The position numbers were made by a program, and so were the translations under genes. Below are positions 1 through 9,028 of a stretch of 64,000 bases of DNA, piece by piece. Position 1 is the first letter of the stretch; every line of letters starts with the position of its first letter. The notes under the pieces are model-generated. The model did not search any database, was not told where the DNA came from, and saw nothing but the letters and a program-made list of their open reading frames with translations. The DNA is from Saprospiraceae bacterium. Its GTDB lineage: Bacteria > Bacteroidota > Bacteroidia > Chitinophagales > Saprospiraceae. The stretch covers positions 248,001 through 312,000 of the forward strand of contig JADKEB010000033.1 of assembly GCA_016718205.1 (NCBI GenBank), given 5' to 3'.

Positions 1-123
1 TAAATCTGCACAAAAATAATCTATTTTCTACATTTAACATCGTTTTAACGCCTTATGTGTCATACTTTTTACCCAATTATTTCACCCAATCCTTCATTTA
101 TTAAAAAAAAGAAACAATTACTC

Positions 124-154
124 TTGAAATAATAATAAATCTTCATACTTTTGC
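124..154 (+). promoter_or_regulatory. Promoter of the tRNA/tRNA-like array
   Basis: A TTG at 124-126 is followed after 19 bases by TACTTTTG at 146-153. This matches the Bacteroidota housekeeping promoter (TTG, 19-21 bp, TAnnTTTG). Transcription would begin near 160, about 35 bases before the first tRNA-like unit. The first 120 bases of the window are AT-rich with no recognisable gene. Confidence 0.7.
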
Positions 155-196
155 ATCCGCAAATCCTGAAAGCAGGATGATAACAAATTAAATATC

Positions 197-964
197 GGGC
201 CTAATCAGTTGGTTAGAGCTCATTGCCGCCAAAGCTTGATGGTCCCCAGGAGCAGCTCCAGATTAAAAAAACTCCTGAAAGCAGGATGATAAAATGAATT
301 AAATATCGGGCCTATAGCTCAGTTGGTTAGGGCATCACGCAAAGCTTGATGGTCCAGAAAAAAGAAAGCAGGAAAAAAAACACCAGATTAAAAAACCCAA
401 AGCAGGATGATAAAATGAATTAAATATCGGGCCTATAGCTCAGTTGGTTAGAGCATCACGCAAAGCTTGATGGTCCCAGGAGCGGCTCCAGATTAAAAAA
501 ACACCTGAAAGCAGGATGATAAAATGAATTAAATATCGGGCCTATAGCTCAGTTGGTTAGAGCATCACGCAAAGCTTGATGGTCCCAGGAGCGGCTCCAG
601 ATTAAAAAAACACCTGAAAGCAGGATGATAAAATGAATTAAATATCGGGCCTATAGCTCAGTTGCTTAGAGCATCACGCAAAGCTTGATGGTCTCAGGGG
701 TGGCTCCAGTTTAAAAAAACACCTGTTCGCAGAATGATAAAATGAATTAAATATCGGGCCTATAGCTCAGTTGGTTAGAGCATCACGCAAAGCTTGATTA
801 GCCCAGGAGCGGCTCCAGATTAAAAAACACCTGAAAGCAGGATGATAAAATGAATTAAATATCGGGCCTATAGCTCAGTTGGTTAGAGCATCACGCAAGC
901 TGATGGTCGGAGCTCCAGATTAAAAAAACTCCTGAAAGCAGGATGATAAAATGAATTAAATATC
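197..964 (+). repeat. Tandem array of seven tRNA-derived units, period about 109 bp
   Basis: Units begin at 197, 308, 429, 538, 647, 756 and 864, and an eighth period starts the true tRNA at 965. Each unit opens with the same 5' half as that tRNA (acceptor 5' strand and D arm, GGGCCTATAGCTCAGTTGG onward). The anticodon arm is replaced by a different stem (CATCA/TGATG, 9-base loop containing AAGCTT). The shared GGTCCCAGG follows, then a short hairpin GGAG-CGG-CTCC in place of the T arm. No 3' acceptor strand is present, so no unit can fold into a complete tRNA. A spacer with a second hairpin (CCTG-AAAG-CAGG) and an AT-rich tail completes the unit. Units 3 and 4 are nearly identical; units 1, 2 and 7 have indels. 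The array is either a real family of tRNA-derived RNAs, a decayed tRNA tandem duplication, or an assembly product. Confidence 0.8.
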
Positions 965-1038
965 GGGCCTATAGCTCAGTTGGTTAGAGCACCTGACTCA
1001 TAATCAGGTGGTCCCAGGTTCAAGTCCTGGTGGGCCCA
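965..1038 (+). tRNA. tRNA with CAT anticodon, probably tRNA-Ile2 (lysidine type)
   Basis: A full cloverleaf can be drawn. The acceptor is GGGCCTA/TGGGCCC with discriminator A. The D arm is normal. The anticodon stem CCTGA/TCAGG closes the loop CTCATAA (anticodon CAT). The T arm is CCAGG-TTCAAGT-CCTGG. CCA is not encoded. CAT can be elongator Met, initiator Met or Ile2. The TTCAAGTCC T loop and the TGGTC variable region resemble Ile2, which TilS modifies to read AUA, but elongator Met is not excluded. It is the last member of the tandem array and the only complete one. Confidence 0.9.
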
Positions 1039-1050
1039 CAAGTTTCCTAA

Positions 1051-1080
1051 AACCCTTGTAGTTCTTTACAGGGGTTTTTT
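1051..1080 (+). terminator. Intrinsic terminator after the tRNA
   Basis: The arms AACCCTTGTA and TACAGGGGTT pair over ten positions (one G-T) around a GTTCTT loop, and a run of T follows. It closes the unit that starts at the promoter at 124. Confidence 0.8.
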
Positions 1081-1110
1081 GTTAATACTACATCTCTTTA
1101 TTATACACAA

Positions 1111-2178
1111 ATGCTGGACAAACTCGAAACGATACAGGACAGGTACTATTATCTGGAAGAAAAACTTTCAGACCCTGAAGTATTGGCAGACATGAAGCAG
1201 TTTGCCAAAATCAACAAAGAATATAAAGACCTCACTGAAATCATAGAGACTTACAGAGAGTATAAAATGACTGTTGAGCATATCAGCAATGCCAGGGAGA
1301 TGCTCAAGGATACTGATCCTGAAATGCGTGAAATGGCAGAATCAGAACTTTCGGATCTTAACCCACAACTTGATGAACTTCAGGAAAAAATCAATTATCT
1401 ACTCATCCCAAAAGATCCGGAGGATACGAAGGACGTAGTTTTTGAAATTCGGTCCGGAACAGGTGGAGATGAAGCCAGTATTTTTGCCGGTGATTTGTTC
1501 AGGATGTATTCCAAATATTTTGAAAGTCAGGGCTGGAAGACAGAAGTCATCGATGAAAATCCCGGATCCGTAGGAGGCTACAATAAAATAGTGATGGAAG
1601 TCTATGGTGCTGATGTCTACGGCAAACTGAAATTTGAATCAGGTGCACATAGAGTTCAGAGAGTGCCAAAGACGGAATCACAAGGCCGTGTCCATACTTC
1701 AGCAGCGACCGTCGCTGTTATGCCAAAATTTGAAGAGGAAGAGATCGATATCAGAAAGGACGATCTAAAAACAGATACTTTCCGGGCACAGGGAGCTGGT
1801 GGACAGCATGTCAACAAGACAGAATCCGGAGTAAGATTTACCCACCTGCCTACAGGGATTGTGGCTGAAAGTACGGACTCCAGGTCGCAACACAAAAACC
1901 GCGAAATCGCCCTCCAAAGACTCTATGTAAAAATCCAGGATGCCGCCAAAGAAAGAAGCTACCTGGAACAAAAAGATAAAAGGAAATCTCTGGTTGGAAC
2001 CGGTGACCGCTCTGATAAAATCAGAACATACAATTATCCTCAAAACAGGATCACGGATCACAGGATCAATCTGACATTATATAATCTTGATTCGGTGGTT
2101 GAAGGTGATCTTGATGAAGTTATCCTGGCTCTACAGCGAGCAGAAAATGCTGAAAAAATGGGTGTAGGTGCCGAGTAA
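1111..2178 (+). CDS. prfA: Peptide chain release factor 1
   Basis: RF1 of 355 residues, the normal length. It reads UAA and UAG in the ribosomal A site and triggers peptide release. The catalytic GGQ is at residues 230-232, inside RAQGAGGQHVNKTESGVR. The codon-recognition tripeptide of the RF1 type (P-x-T) is PKT at 186-188. The N-terminal helical region is rich in E and K. The gene lies 30 bp after the tRNA terminator and converges with trmB with only 8 bp between them. No Shine-Dalgarno sequence is visible before the ATG. RF2 is excluded because it would carry SPF and not PxT. Confidence 0.97.
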   Translation: MLDKLETIQDRYYYLEEKLSDPEVLADMKQFAKINKEYKDLTEIIETYREYKMTVEHISNAREMLKDTDPEMREMAESELSDLNPQLDELQEKINYLLIPKDPEDTKDVVFEIRSGTGGDEASIFAGDLFRMYSKYFESQGWKTEVIDENPGSVGGYNKIVMEVYGADVYGKLKFESGAHRVQRVPKTESQGRVHTSAATVAVMPKFEEEEIDIRKDDLKTDTFRAQGAGGQHVNKTESGVRFTHLPTGIVAESTDSRSQHKNREIALQRLYVKIQDAAKERSYLEQKDKRKSLVGTGDRSDKIRTYNYPQNRITDHRINLTLYNLDSVVEGDLDEVILALQRAENAEKMGVGAE

Positions 2179-2186
2179 AGTCGTGG

Positions 2187-2876
2187 CTAATTGATGGTAA
2201 ATCTCACGTATTTTATTTTTCTTCCATCAGCTAAATGATTTCTTTCATAGTAGGTTTTGTATTCTAGTTCAGGATATGGTAGTGGAGAAGAATAAATATC
2301 TTCATTATGATAAAGTACACTTGCTCCTTGATAAGCCGATAAAGTGTCCAATGTAAACTGATAAAGCGTAGGGTCATCTGTTTTGAGATGAATGATGGCT
2401 CCTTGTTTCAGAATGTTTTTATACATATTGAGAAATCTTGGCGATGTCAGCCTTTTATTTTCTTTGCTTTCTCTTAGAAACGGATCAGGAAATGTAATCC
2501 AAATGCTATCCACTTCTTCTTTTCCTATAAAAAGATCTAATTGTTCTATTCTGGTTCTGAGAAAGGCAGCATTCTTTAAACCCTTATTCATCGTATTGGT
2601 AGCTCCTTTCCAGATTCTGGCTCCTTTTACATCCACTCCTACAAAGTTGATGTACGGATACGCCTCTGCTAATGCTTCTGTATACTCACCTCTACCGCAT
2701 GCGAGCTCCAGGATGATAGGATACTCATTGTTAAAATGTCCCTGATTCCAATTACCTTTTAAATCTACTACTTCGTCTTTCGAACGAATTAATTTGGGAT
2801 GTTTAGGGTCATAATTTTCATAAACATGAGGAAAATCCAGTATAGCTTCAAATTTTTTCAATTTATTTTTACTCAT
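2187..2876 (-). CDS. trmB: tRNA (guanine-N7)-methyltransferase
   Basis: Makes m7G at position 46 of tRNA using S-adenosylmethionine. I place the start at the ATG at 2876 (MSKNKLKKFE, 229 aa). An upstream in-frame ATG would add 17 residues that do not fit the family and would lie over the promoter. The SAM-binding loop LELACGRGEY is at about residues 56-65. The family signature ITFPDPF, followed by the KRLTSPRFL stretch, is at about 127-149; many homologues have PDPW, here PDPF. It converges with prfA. Confidence 0.93.
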   Translation of the reverse strand: MSKNKLKKFEAILDFPHVYENYDPKHPKLIRSKDEVVDLKGNWNQGHFNNEYPIILELACGRGEYTEALAEAYPYINFVGVDVKGARIWKGATNTMNKGLKNAAFLRTRIEQLDLFIGKEEVDSIWITFPDPFLRESKENKRLTSPRFLNMYKNILKQGAIIHLKTDDPTLYQFTLDTLSAYQGASVLYHNEDIYSSPLPYPELEYKTYYERNHLADGRKIKYVRFTIN

Positions 2877-2903
2877 AAAAACTTCAGTGAATGATTTAGG
2901 TCG

Positions 2904-2911
2904 CAAAACTA
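2904..2911 (-). promoter_or_regulatory. -7 element for trmB
   Basis: TAGTTTTG followed by C on the minus strand fits TAnnTTTG and lies 28 bases upstream of the preferred trmB start. No TTG is found at the usual spacing, so only the -7 element is supported. Confidence 0.4.
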
Positions 2912-3034
2912 CATATTTATACCTCAATTAAAAAATGATCAACATTTAACATATTTTTGTGAAAAGTCAAGCTTGCATTTATGAATAAGTTTCGTTTTAT
3001 TTCTGAGTAACACCTGTAATTGATGTATTATTAA

Positions 3035-3042
3035 TACCTTTG
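3035..3042 (+). promoter_or_regulatory. -7 element for the outer-membrane protein gene
   Basis: TACCTTTG followed by C is the most common Bacteroidota -7 form. A start of transcription near 3050 leaves a leader of about 25 bases before the ATG at 3074 and almost none before the ATG at 3053, which supports the later start. The -33 element is not clear. Confidence 0.5.
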
Positions 3043-3073
3043 CAGCCATTTTATGTATAATAGGCAGTTTTGT

Positions 3074-3928
3074 ATGAACAAAATATTCGTTTTATCATGT
3101 TTTTTGATGACCTTTCAAGTTGGATTTAGTCAGAGTTTTGGCATCCGCGCAGGTCTTAACTATACCAAATTTTCAGGACCACTTGAAACAGGAGTCAATG
3201 AAGAATTTAAGCTCGCCAATGGTTTTCATTTTGGAGTCAACTATGCATATAATTTTGCTGACAGACTTGCTATAAGGGGAGAGTTTTTATATTCACAAGT
3301 AGGCTCAAAGTACAATTATGATGGTGATTCATTTTATAAGATACCCTTGGGTAATGCATTTATTTATGAAAAAGGAAAGTCCACTATTGAAATGAAAATT
3401 TCTAATGCTTATCTTACTATTCCGGTGACTTTACAATGGCAGGCTACAAATAAAATAGAGGTATCAGCGGGGGTATATGCTTCATATCTGATTGGCCCAA
3501 GAGGCAATGGCACTATATATTTCGAAAAAAACAAGGATAGTCTTTTCTTCAAACAGTCATTGGTACACAATTACTCAAAGGATGAAGCAGGTGGCATAGC
3601 AAACTCCGCACAAGGAGCTTCAGTCTGGGTAGATGGCATTAAGGTGACATTGGCACGGGATGCCGGAGCTTATTATAATTATGCTTCAACAGAAATGGAT
3701 GGCAAACTGTATAATAGATGGGATTTCGGACTTACCGGCGGGATATCCTATTTTATCAACAAGGGATTCTATTTTGGACTTAAGTATGATTTTGGGCTTA
3801 TGGATATCACCAACAATAAAATGGATTATCTGAGAAAGGAAACAGACAAAACTACAGGCAAAGGAATCCTAAGCAATCACTTTGACCGCAATGTAGGATT
3901 TCAGGCATCTTTTGGCTTCAGATTTTAA
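3074..3928 (+). CDS. Outer-membrane beta-barrel protein (PorT-like)
   Basis: 284 residues from the ATG at 3074. The N-terminus MNKIFVLSCFLMTFQVGFSQ is a signal peptide with a probable cut after FSQ. The mature part has the alternating aromatic and polar pattern of a small porin-like barrel (FGIRAGLNYTKF near the start, YFGLKYDFGLMDI near the end) and a terminal F (ASFGFRF), typical of outer-membrane insertion signals. It resembles the PorT / outer-membrane beta-barrel families of Bacteroidota, whose specific functions are mostly unknown. It converges with ligA with 10 bp between the stops. The function cannot be narrowed from sequence alone. Confidence 0.75.
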   Translation: MNKIFVLSCFLMTFQVGFSQSFGIRAGLNYTKFSGPLETGVNEEFKLANGFHFGVNYAYNFADRLAIRGEFLYSQVGSKYNYDGDSFYKIPLGNAFIYEKGKSTIEMKISNAYLTIPVTLQWQATNKIEVSAGVYASYLIGPRGNGTIYFEKNKDSLFFKQSLVHNYSKDEAGGIANSAQGASVWVDGIKVTLARDAGAYYNYASTEMDGKLYNRWDFGLTGGISYFINKGFYFGLKYDFGLMDITNNKMDYLRKETDKTTGKGILSNHFDRNVGFQASFGFRF

Positions 3929-3938
3929 AAATATCCAC

Positions 3939-6080
3939 CTATCCTGAGGTTAATTTGGTTTCACTTTTCACTTTTGCCAAAAACTCTTCTTCTGTCAATA
4001 TTTCTACGGTACCAAGCTGCTGTGCTTTTTTAAGTTTTGATCCCGCTTTTTCTCCCACTACAAGAATATTGAGATTCGAGCTGACAGCTGAAATATTTTT
4101 TGCACCGGATTTTGCAGCGAGTTCTTCAGCTTCTTTTCTTCCCAGAGTCTGAAGAGTACCGGTAAATAGTATAGTTTTGCCATAAAAGACCCCATCTTCT
4201 GAAATTTTCAAAGGTTTATCCTCTTCTGTTTGAGTTAAGTTGACTCCGAATGCTTCCATTCTGTTCAGCATTTCCACATTGTTATGATCAGAAAACCAGG
4301 CCTTTACATTTTCTGCAACCACCGGACCAATGTCCTTTATTTCAAGGAACCTTTCCACTTCCCATTCTGTCAAATCAAGGACATGTCCGATTTGCTCTGC
4401 AATGAGTTTACTTGCTTTTTTACCCAAGTGATGGATACTCAGGGAATGCAATAAACGTTGGATGGGGTTCTGCTTTGCCTTTTCAATGGAGTTTTTGATA
4501 TTTTCAGCTGACCGTTTGCCAAAACCATCCAAAGATGCTATCTTGTCGTAATCCAGATTGTAGATGTCACTGATATCTCTTATCCAGCCCAATTCAAAAA
4601 ATCTTTCTACATACGACTTCCCGAACCCGTCAATTTCCATAGCATCCTTTGATACGTGAAAAATCATTTTTTGCAAATCCTGAGCACCACAAACACAATC
4701 AGGACATCTCCACGCCGCTTCTCCCTCTTCTCTCAGAAGTTTAACCGGAACGTTGGTATGATTTGCAGGGCAAAATTCAGGAAATTCTATCACGACTTCA
4801 TTGCCGCTTCGAAGCTCGGGAAATGATTTTACGATATATGGTATGACGTCTCCCGCACGCTCTACCAACACAGTATCACCAAGTCGTAAGTCTTTTGATT
4901 TAATAAATTCTTCGTTGTGGAGTGAAATAGATGAGACTGTCACGCCTGCCAGATAGACCGGTTCTATCTTCGCTACGGGAGTGATGGATCCTATTTTTCC
5001 TACCTGATATTCTACTGCTAGAAGTTTGCTCGTAGCTTGTTTGGCCTTAAATTTAAAAGCTATAGCCCACCGTGGATGATGTGCTGTCGATCCGCATCTT
5101 TCCTGAATCAGGAGATCATTGACTTTGATCACCATGCCATCAATTTCGTACTCATAGTCATCTCTTTTGTTTTCCCAGTATCTGACAAACTGGTGCACCT
5201 CTTGTATATTGGCACAAACAGATTTTTCTTCTTTTGGAGTCTTAAATCCTATATTCTCGAGCATTTCTATCCCTGAATAGTGTGATTTCAAAGAGGGCAG
5301 CACGGAATTCCCATCTGCATCCACAGCATAAGCCAACTGATATACAAAAGCTTCCAATCCTCTTTTGCGGGTTTCGTTAGCATCTTTGGTCCTGAGTCCA
5401 CCGGTCGCCGCATTTCTTGGATTAGCAAAAAGTGTTAGACCTTCTTTTTCTCTTTCCCTGTTGATGCGTTCAAAATTGTCTTTTCGTATCAAAGCTTCTC
5501 CCCTTACTTCGGCTTTGACGATGCCATGGGCTGAAAATGTGACTCTGAGCGGAATACTTGGTAGTGTGCGGGCATTAGGAGTCATTTCTTCACCATATGT
5601 CCCGTTGCCTCTCGTTGCCGCTCTGACTAAAACATCATTTTCATATACCAGAGCGATGCTACCACCATCGAATTTTGGTTCTACGCAGTATGCAATATCA
5701 GTATCAGCCGAAAGTCCACACAGTTTTTTGACAGCGGCATCAAAATCATTCAGGTCGTCTTCATTATAGGAATTGTCCAGAGACAACATCGGCACAGTAT
5801 GTGGTACGGACTGAAATTCTCCGGACAAATCCGTACTGACTCTCTGAGTGGGTGAATCAGTCGTAATGAGGTCCGGATGGTCTTCTTCGATTTGAACCAA
5901 CTGTTTGTATAGTTGGTCATATTCAAAATCCGAAATAAGCGGATTGTCTTCGATGTAATACTTTCTTTCATGAAATACAAGCAGGTCTCTGAGTTCTCCC
6001 AGGTCTTTTACTGTTGCAGGAGTGGTGAGAAATTTTTTGGATTGATCTATAAAGTATTGTTGTTTCTCAGGCGTGTACAT
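3939..6080 (-). CDS. ligA: NAD-dependent DNA ligase
   Basis: Seals nicks in replication and repair using NAD+. With the ATG at 6080 (MYTPEKQQYF) it has 713 residues; a longer start would add 12 hydrophobic residues not seen in the family. Domains in order: Ia domain, adenylation domain with the nucleotidyl lysine in EPKFDG (K136), OB fold, four-cysteine zinc finger (CPANH, then CPDCVC), helix-hairpin-helix repeats, and a C-terminal BRCT domain (GKTILFTGTL). All expected parts are present. A possible -7 element TAATTTTG lies at 6114-6121 on the minus strand. Confidence 0.97.
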   Translation of the reverse strand: MYTPEKQQYFIDQSKKFLTTPATVKDLGELRDLLVFHERKYYIEDNPLISDFEYDQLYKQLVQIEEDHPDLITTDSPTQRVSTDLSGEFQSVPHTVPMLSLDNSYNEDDLNDFDAAVKKLCGLSADTDIAYCVEPKFDGGSIALVYENDVLVRAATRGNGTYGEEMTPNARTLPSIPLRVTFSAHGIVKAEVRGEALIRKDNFERINREREKEGLTLFANPRNAATGGLRTKDANETRKRGLEAFVYQLAYAVDADGNSVLPSLKSHYSGIEMLENIGFKTPKEEKSVCANIQEVHQFVRYWENKRDDYEYEIDGMVIKVNDLLIQERCGSTAHHPRWAIAFKFKAKQATSKLLAVEYQVGKIGSITPVAKIEPVYLAGVTVSSISLHNEEFIKSKDLRLGDTVLVERAGDVIPYIVKSFPELRSGNEVVIEFPEFCPANHTNVPVKLLREEGEAAWRCPDCVCGAQDLQKMIFHVSKDAMEIDGFGKSYVERFFELGWIRDISDIYNLDYDKIASLDGFGKRSAENIKNSIEKAKQNPIQRLLHSLSIHHLGKKASKLIAEQIGHVLDLTEWEVERFLEIKDIGPVVAENVKAWFSDHNNVEMLNRMEAFGVNLTQTEEDKPLKISEDGVFYGKTILFTGTLQTLGRKEAEELAAKSGAKNISAVSSNLNILVVGEKAGSKLKKAQQLGTVEILTEEEFLAKVKSETKLTSG

Positions 6081-6223
6081 CAGGACGGCATGGATTGATA
6101 AAATTATGAATGACAAAATTAATTATTCCTTCTGACTTATTAAAGGTAAATGCTTAGGGGTATCACCGTGAAATAAATTAGAGTCATTCATGGTTTCCTT
6201 TTAATCTTGGTTTGAAAATGGTC

Positions 6224-6255
6224 AAAGGCTTACCCTCGACGGATGATAAGCCTTT
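6224..6255. other. Inverted repeat (9-bp arms), first of three hairpins
   Basis: AAAGGCTTA and TAAGCCTTT pair perfectly around a 14-base loop. It is the first of three hairpins in the gene-free stretch between ligA (start 6080) and atpG (end 6476). There is no T run on either side, so it is not a convincing terminator. Confidence 0.5.
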
Positions 6256-6260
6256 GTGAT

Positions 6261-6295
6261 TTTTATAAGCGACGCATTATTAGGCGCTTATAAAA
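6261..6295. other. Inverted repeat (11-bp arms), second of three hairpins
   Basis: TTTTATAAGCG and CGCTTATAAAA pair perfectly around 13 bases. It lies 5 bp from the first hairpin. It could be a second terminator or part of a structured RNA. The surrounding bases from 6081 to 6414 show no open frame that looks like a gene. Confidence 0.5.
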
Positions 6296-6414
6296 TTAAA
6301 TTTTGATACTTTAAATTTCATTAACAACTATACTAAAACGATTGTTCATCAGGTTTATTGTGGAATTGAAAATATTTTTTTAAAGTTTCCAAAATCAAAT
6401 ATTTATTCAAACAA

Positions 6415-6450
6415 AAATGCCGGTACAGAATTAATTCCATACCGGCATTT
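6415..6450 (-). terminator. Terminator of the ATP synthase operon
   Basis: AAATGCCGGTA and TACCGGCATTT form a perfect 11-bp stem with a 14-base loop. On the minus strand a T run (TTTTTGT) follows, 25 bases after the atpG stop. It may also act on the plus strand. Confidence 0.8.
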
Positions 6451-6475
6451 ATATTGTTTATAAGTCTTCGGTCTA

Positions 6476-7375
6476 TTACCCGTTTAGGGCTGCAGCACCA
6501 CCGACGATCTCTGAGAGTTCTTTAGTGATGGCTTCCTGCCTTGCTTTGTTGTAATTGATTTTAAGTTCTTTCATCAATTCTTCAGCATTTGTGGTCGCAT
6601 TGTCCATGGCTGTCATTCTGGCTCCGTGCTCAGAAGCATGGTTGTCCAGAACAAATTTTTGAAATGAGGTCTGCAGGATACTTGGAATCAATTCTTCCAA
6701 TAGTGTTTCTTTATCCGGCTCAAATATATAGTCAGCTTTAGATTTTTTTATCGCGCTACCTTCTATTTTTGCTATCGACTGTACAGGTAGGTATCTTACT
6801 GCTGTTGCTTCCTGGACAGCAGCATTTCTAAACTGTCCGTAACACACATCAATGATATCATAGTCTCTACTGTTGAACTTGTCCATCAGCATTTGAGAGA
6901 CTTTAGATACATTTTCAAAACTCAAGTCTGAAAACAGGTCTACATATTCTGCATTAATGGTACAATCTGTAAAACGCTTTTTCATTACATCATATCCTTT
7001 TTTGCCAACAAAAATTAAAGAAATATTTTTGTCAGCTCTCTGTGATCCATATACACCTTCGACTTTCAGGATGGCCTCTTTGATGATATTGGTATTGAAT
7101 GCACCGCACAAACCTCTGTTGGAAGTAATGACGACAATAGCTACTTTTTTAGCTTCTCTTACTTTTACATAAGGAGAGTTGATATCGCCTTCCAGATTGG
7201 CAACGATGTTTTTCATCATTTTATCCAGTCTATTGGCATATGGTCGCATCTCAGTGATGGCTTGCTGCGCTCTCCGGAGCTTGGAAGCAGAGACCATTTT
7301 CATTGCTTTGGTGATCTGCTGAGTGGATTGCACTGACTTTATCCTTTCTCGTACTTCTTTTAGTTTACCGGACAT
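6476..7375 (-). CDS. atpG: ATP synthase gamma subunit
   Basis: Central stalk of F1, turning inside the alpha3-beta3 ring. 299 residues. The N-terminal helix MSGKLKEVRERIKSVQSTQQ, ITKAMKMVSASKLRRAQ and the C-terminal helix with TAMDNATTNAEELM are the conserved parts of the family. It is the last gene of the operon, 45 bp after atpA, and is followed by a strong terminator. The beta and epsilon genes (atpD, atpC) are not in this window; in many Bacteroidota they sit in a separate operon. Confidence 0.97.
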   Translation of the reverse strand: MSGKLKEVRERIKSVQSTQQITKAMKMVSASKLRRAQQAITEMRPYANRLDKMMKNIVANLEGDINSPYVKVREAKKVAIVVITSNRGLCGAFNTNIIKEAILKVEGVYGSQRADKNISLIFVGKKGYDVMKKRFTDCTINAEYVDLFSDLSFENVSKVSQMLMDKFNSRDYDIIDVCYGQFRNAAVQEATAVRYLPVQSIAKIEGSAIKKSKADYIFEPDKETLLEELIPSILQTSFQKFVLDNHASEHGARMTAMDNATTNAEELMKELKINYNKARQEAITKELSEIVGGAAALNG

Positions 7376-7420
7376 GTGCTTTTTATAATTGTGATGATAT
7401 CTTAATTAAGATTAAATAAT

Positions 7421-9004
7421 TTATTTAAACTGAGCGGATACTTCTGAGCCTACTCTTTTCAAAGTGGCTATTACTTCATCAGAAAGATTTCCTTTTCTGA
7501 TAGACTCAAGAGTGCCAGCATCTGTTCTTTCAAGGGTTGTCAGGTATATGTCCTCAAATTCTCTAACCTTATTGACCGGAACATTTCTGAGCAAACCTTG
7601 AGTACCAAGATAAATGATGGCAACCTGCTTTTCTACTGATACAGGAGAATACTGTGGTTGTTTAAGGATTTCAACATTTCTCTTACCTTTTTCAAGGACT
7701 GATTGAGTAGCTGCGTCAAGATCGGAACCAAATTTTGCAAAAGCTTCCAACTCCCTATACTGAGCCTGATCCAGTTTCAATGTACCGGCTACTTTTTTCA
7801 TGGATTTGATCTGAGCATTTCCTCCTACCCTGGATACAGAGATACCTACGTTGATAGCAGGTCTGATACCGGCATTAAACAAGTTGGATTCGAGGAAGAT
7901 CTGACCATCAGTGATCGAAATTACGTTGGTAGGGATGTACGCGGATACGTCACCTGCCTGTGTCTCGATGATAGGTAGAGCTGTCAATGATCCACCACCT
8001 TTTACTTTTCCGGATTTTCTGAGCGACTCGGGAAGGTCATTCATATTACGTGCTATATCGTCGTTATTGATGATTTTAGCCGCTCTTTCCAGTAGTCTGG
8101 AGTGAAGATAGAATACGTCTCCCGGATATGCCTCTCTTCCCGGAGGTCTCTTGAGAAGCAAGGATACTTCCCTGTAAGCCACAGCTTGTTTGGAAAGGTC
8201 ATCATATATGATCAATGCAGGCCTTCCTGTATCTCTGAAAAACTCACCGATAGATGCTCCTGCAAATGGTGCGTAAAACTGCAATGGAGCAGGATCAGAA
8301 GCTGATGCTGATACAATGGTGGTATATGCCATAGCACCTCCATCCTCCAGTGATTTCATCACTTGCGCTACTGTAGATGCTTTTTGGCCTGAAGCCACAT
8401 ATATACAATACACAGGTTCTCCTCTGTCGTAAAATTCTTTTTGGTTGATGATGGTGTCGATGGCTATGGCCGTCTTACCTGTCTGTCTGTCACCGATGAT
8501 CAACTCCCTCTGTCCCCTTCCGATCGGAATCATCGAGTCGATGGCTTTGATACCTGTTTGGAGTGGTTCGTTTACCGGTTGTCTGTAGATAACACCTGGT
8601 GCTTTTCTTTCGATAGGCATCTCAAATACTTCACCGGTGATAGGACCTTTACCATCTATAGGAAGACCAAGCGGATTCACTACACGACCTATAAAACCTT
8701 CTCCTACATTGATAGAAGCGATTCTGGCTGTACGCTTTACAGTAGAGCCCTCTTTGATACCGTCACCTGAACCGAGCAATACCACACCAACATTATCTTC
8801 TTCCAGGTTCAATACTATAGCTTGAACACCATTGTCAAATTCTACAAGCTCTCCTGCCTGTGCCTTTGTAAGACCATACACTCTGGCTATACCATCTCCC
8901 ACCTGAAGGACGGTACCTACTTCTTCGAGTTCTGTTTCTGTTTTAAATCCCGATAACTGTTGTTTCAGTATTGCGGATATTTCATCAGGTTTTACATCAA
9001 CCAT
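7421..9004 (-). CDS. atpA: ATP synthase alpha subunit
   Basis: Regulatory nucleotide-binding subunit of F1. 527 residues, slightly longer than the E. coli protein. The Walker A motif GDRQTGKT is at residues 171-178. The family signature PAINVGISVSRVG is present, as is LIIYDDLSKQAVAYRE around the arginine-finger and Walker B region. The start MVDVKPDEISAIL is typical for the phylum. It lies 24 bp after atpH. Confidence 0.98.
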   Translation of the reverse strand: MVDVKPDEISAILKQQLSGFKTETELEEVGTVLQVGDGIARVYGLTKAQAGELVEFDNGVQAIVLNLEEDNVGVVLLGSGDGIKEGSTVKRTARIASINVGEGFIGRVVNPLGLPIDGKGPITGEVFEMPIERKAPGVIYRQPVNEPLQTGIKAIDSMIPIGRGQRELIIGDRQTGKTAIAIDTIINQKEFYDRGEPVYCIYVASGQKASTVAQVMKSLEDGGAMAYTTIVSASASDPAPLQFYAPFAGASIGEFFRDTGRPALIIYDDLSKQAVAYREVSLLLKRPPGREAYPGDVFYLHSRLLERAAKIINNDDIARNMNDLPESLRKSGKVKGGGSLTALPIIETQAGDVSAYIPTNVISITDGQIFLESNLFNAGIRPAINVGISVSRVGGNAQIKSMKKVAGTLKLDQAQYRELEAFAKFGSDLDAATQSVLEKGKRNVEILKQPQYSPVSVEKQVAIIYLGTQGLLRNVPVNKVREFEDIYLTTLERTDAGTLESIRKGNLSDEVIATLKRVGSEVSAQFK

Positions 9005-9028
9005 AACTATATTTATTTATAATTTTTA

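Noticed and set aside
197..964. CRISPR array
   Set aside because: The whole ~109-bp unit repeats; there are no unique spacers between short repeats, and no cas genes are present.
5365..5769. Long open frame opposite ligA
   Set aside because: Serine/leucine-rich mirror of a highly conserved gene; no start context and no recognisable protein.
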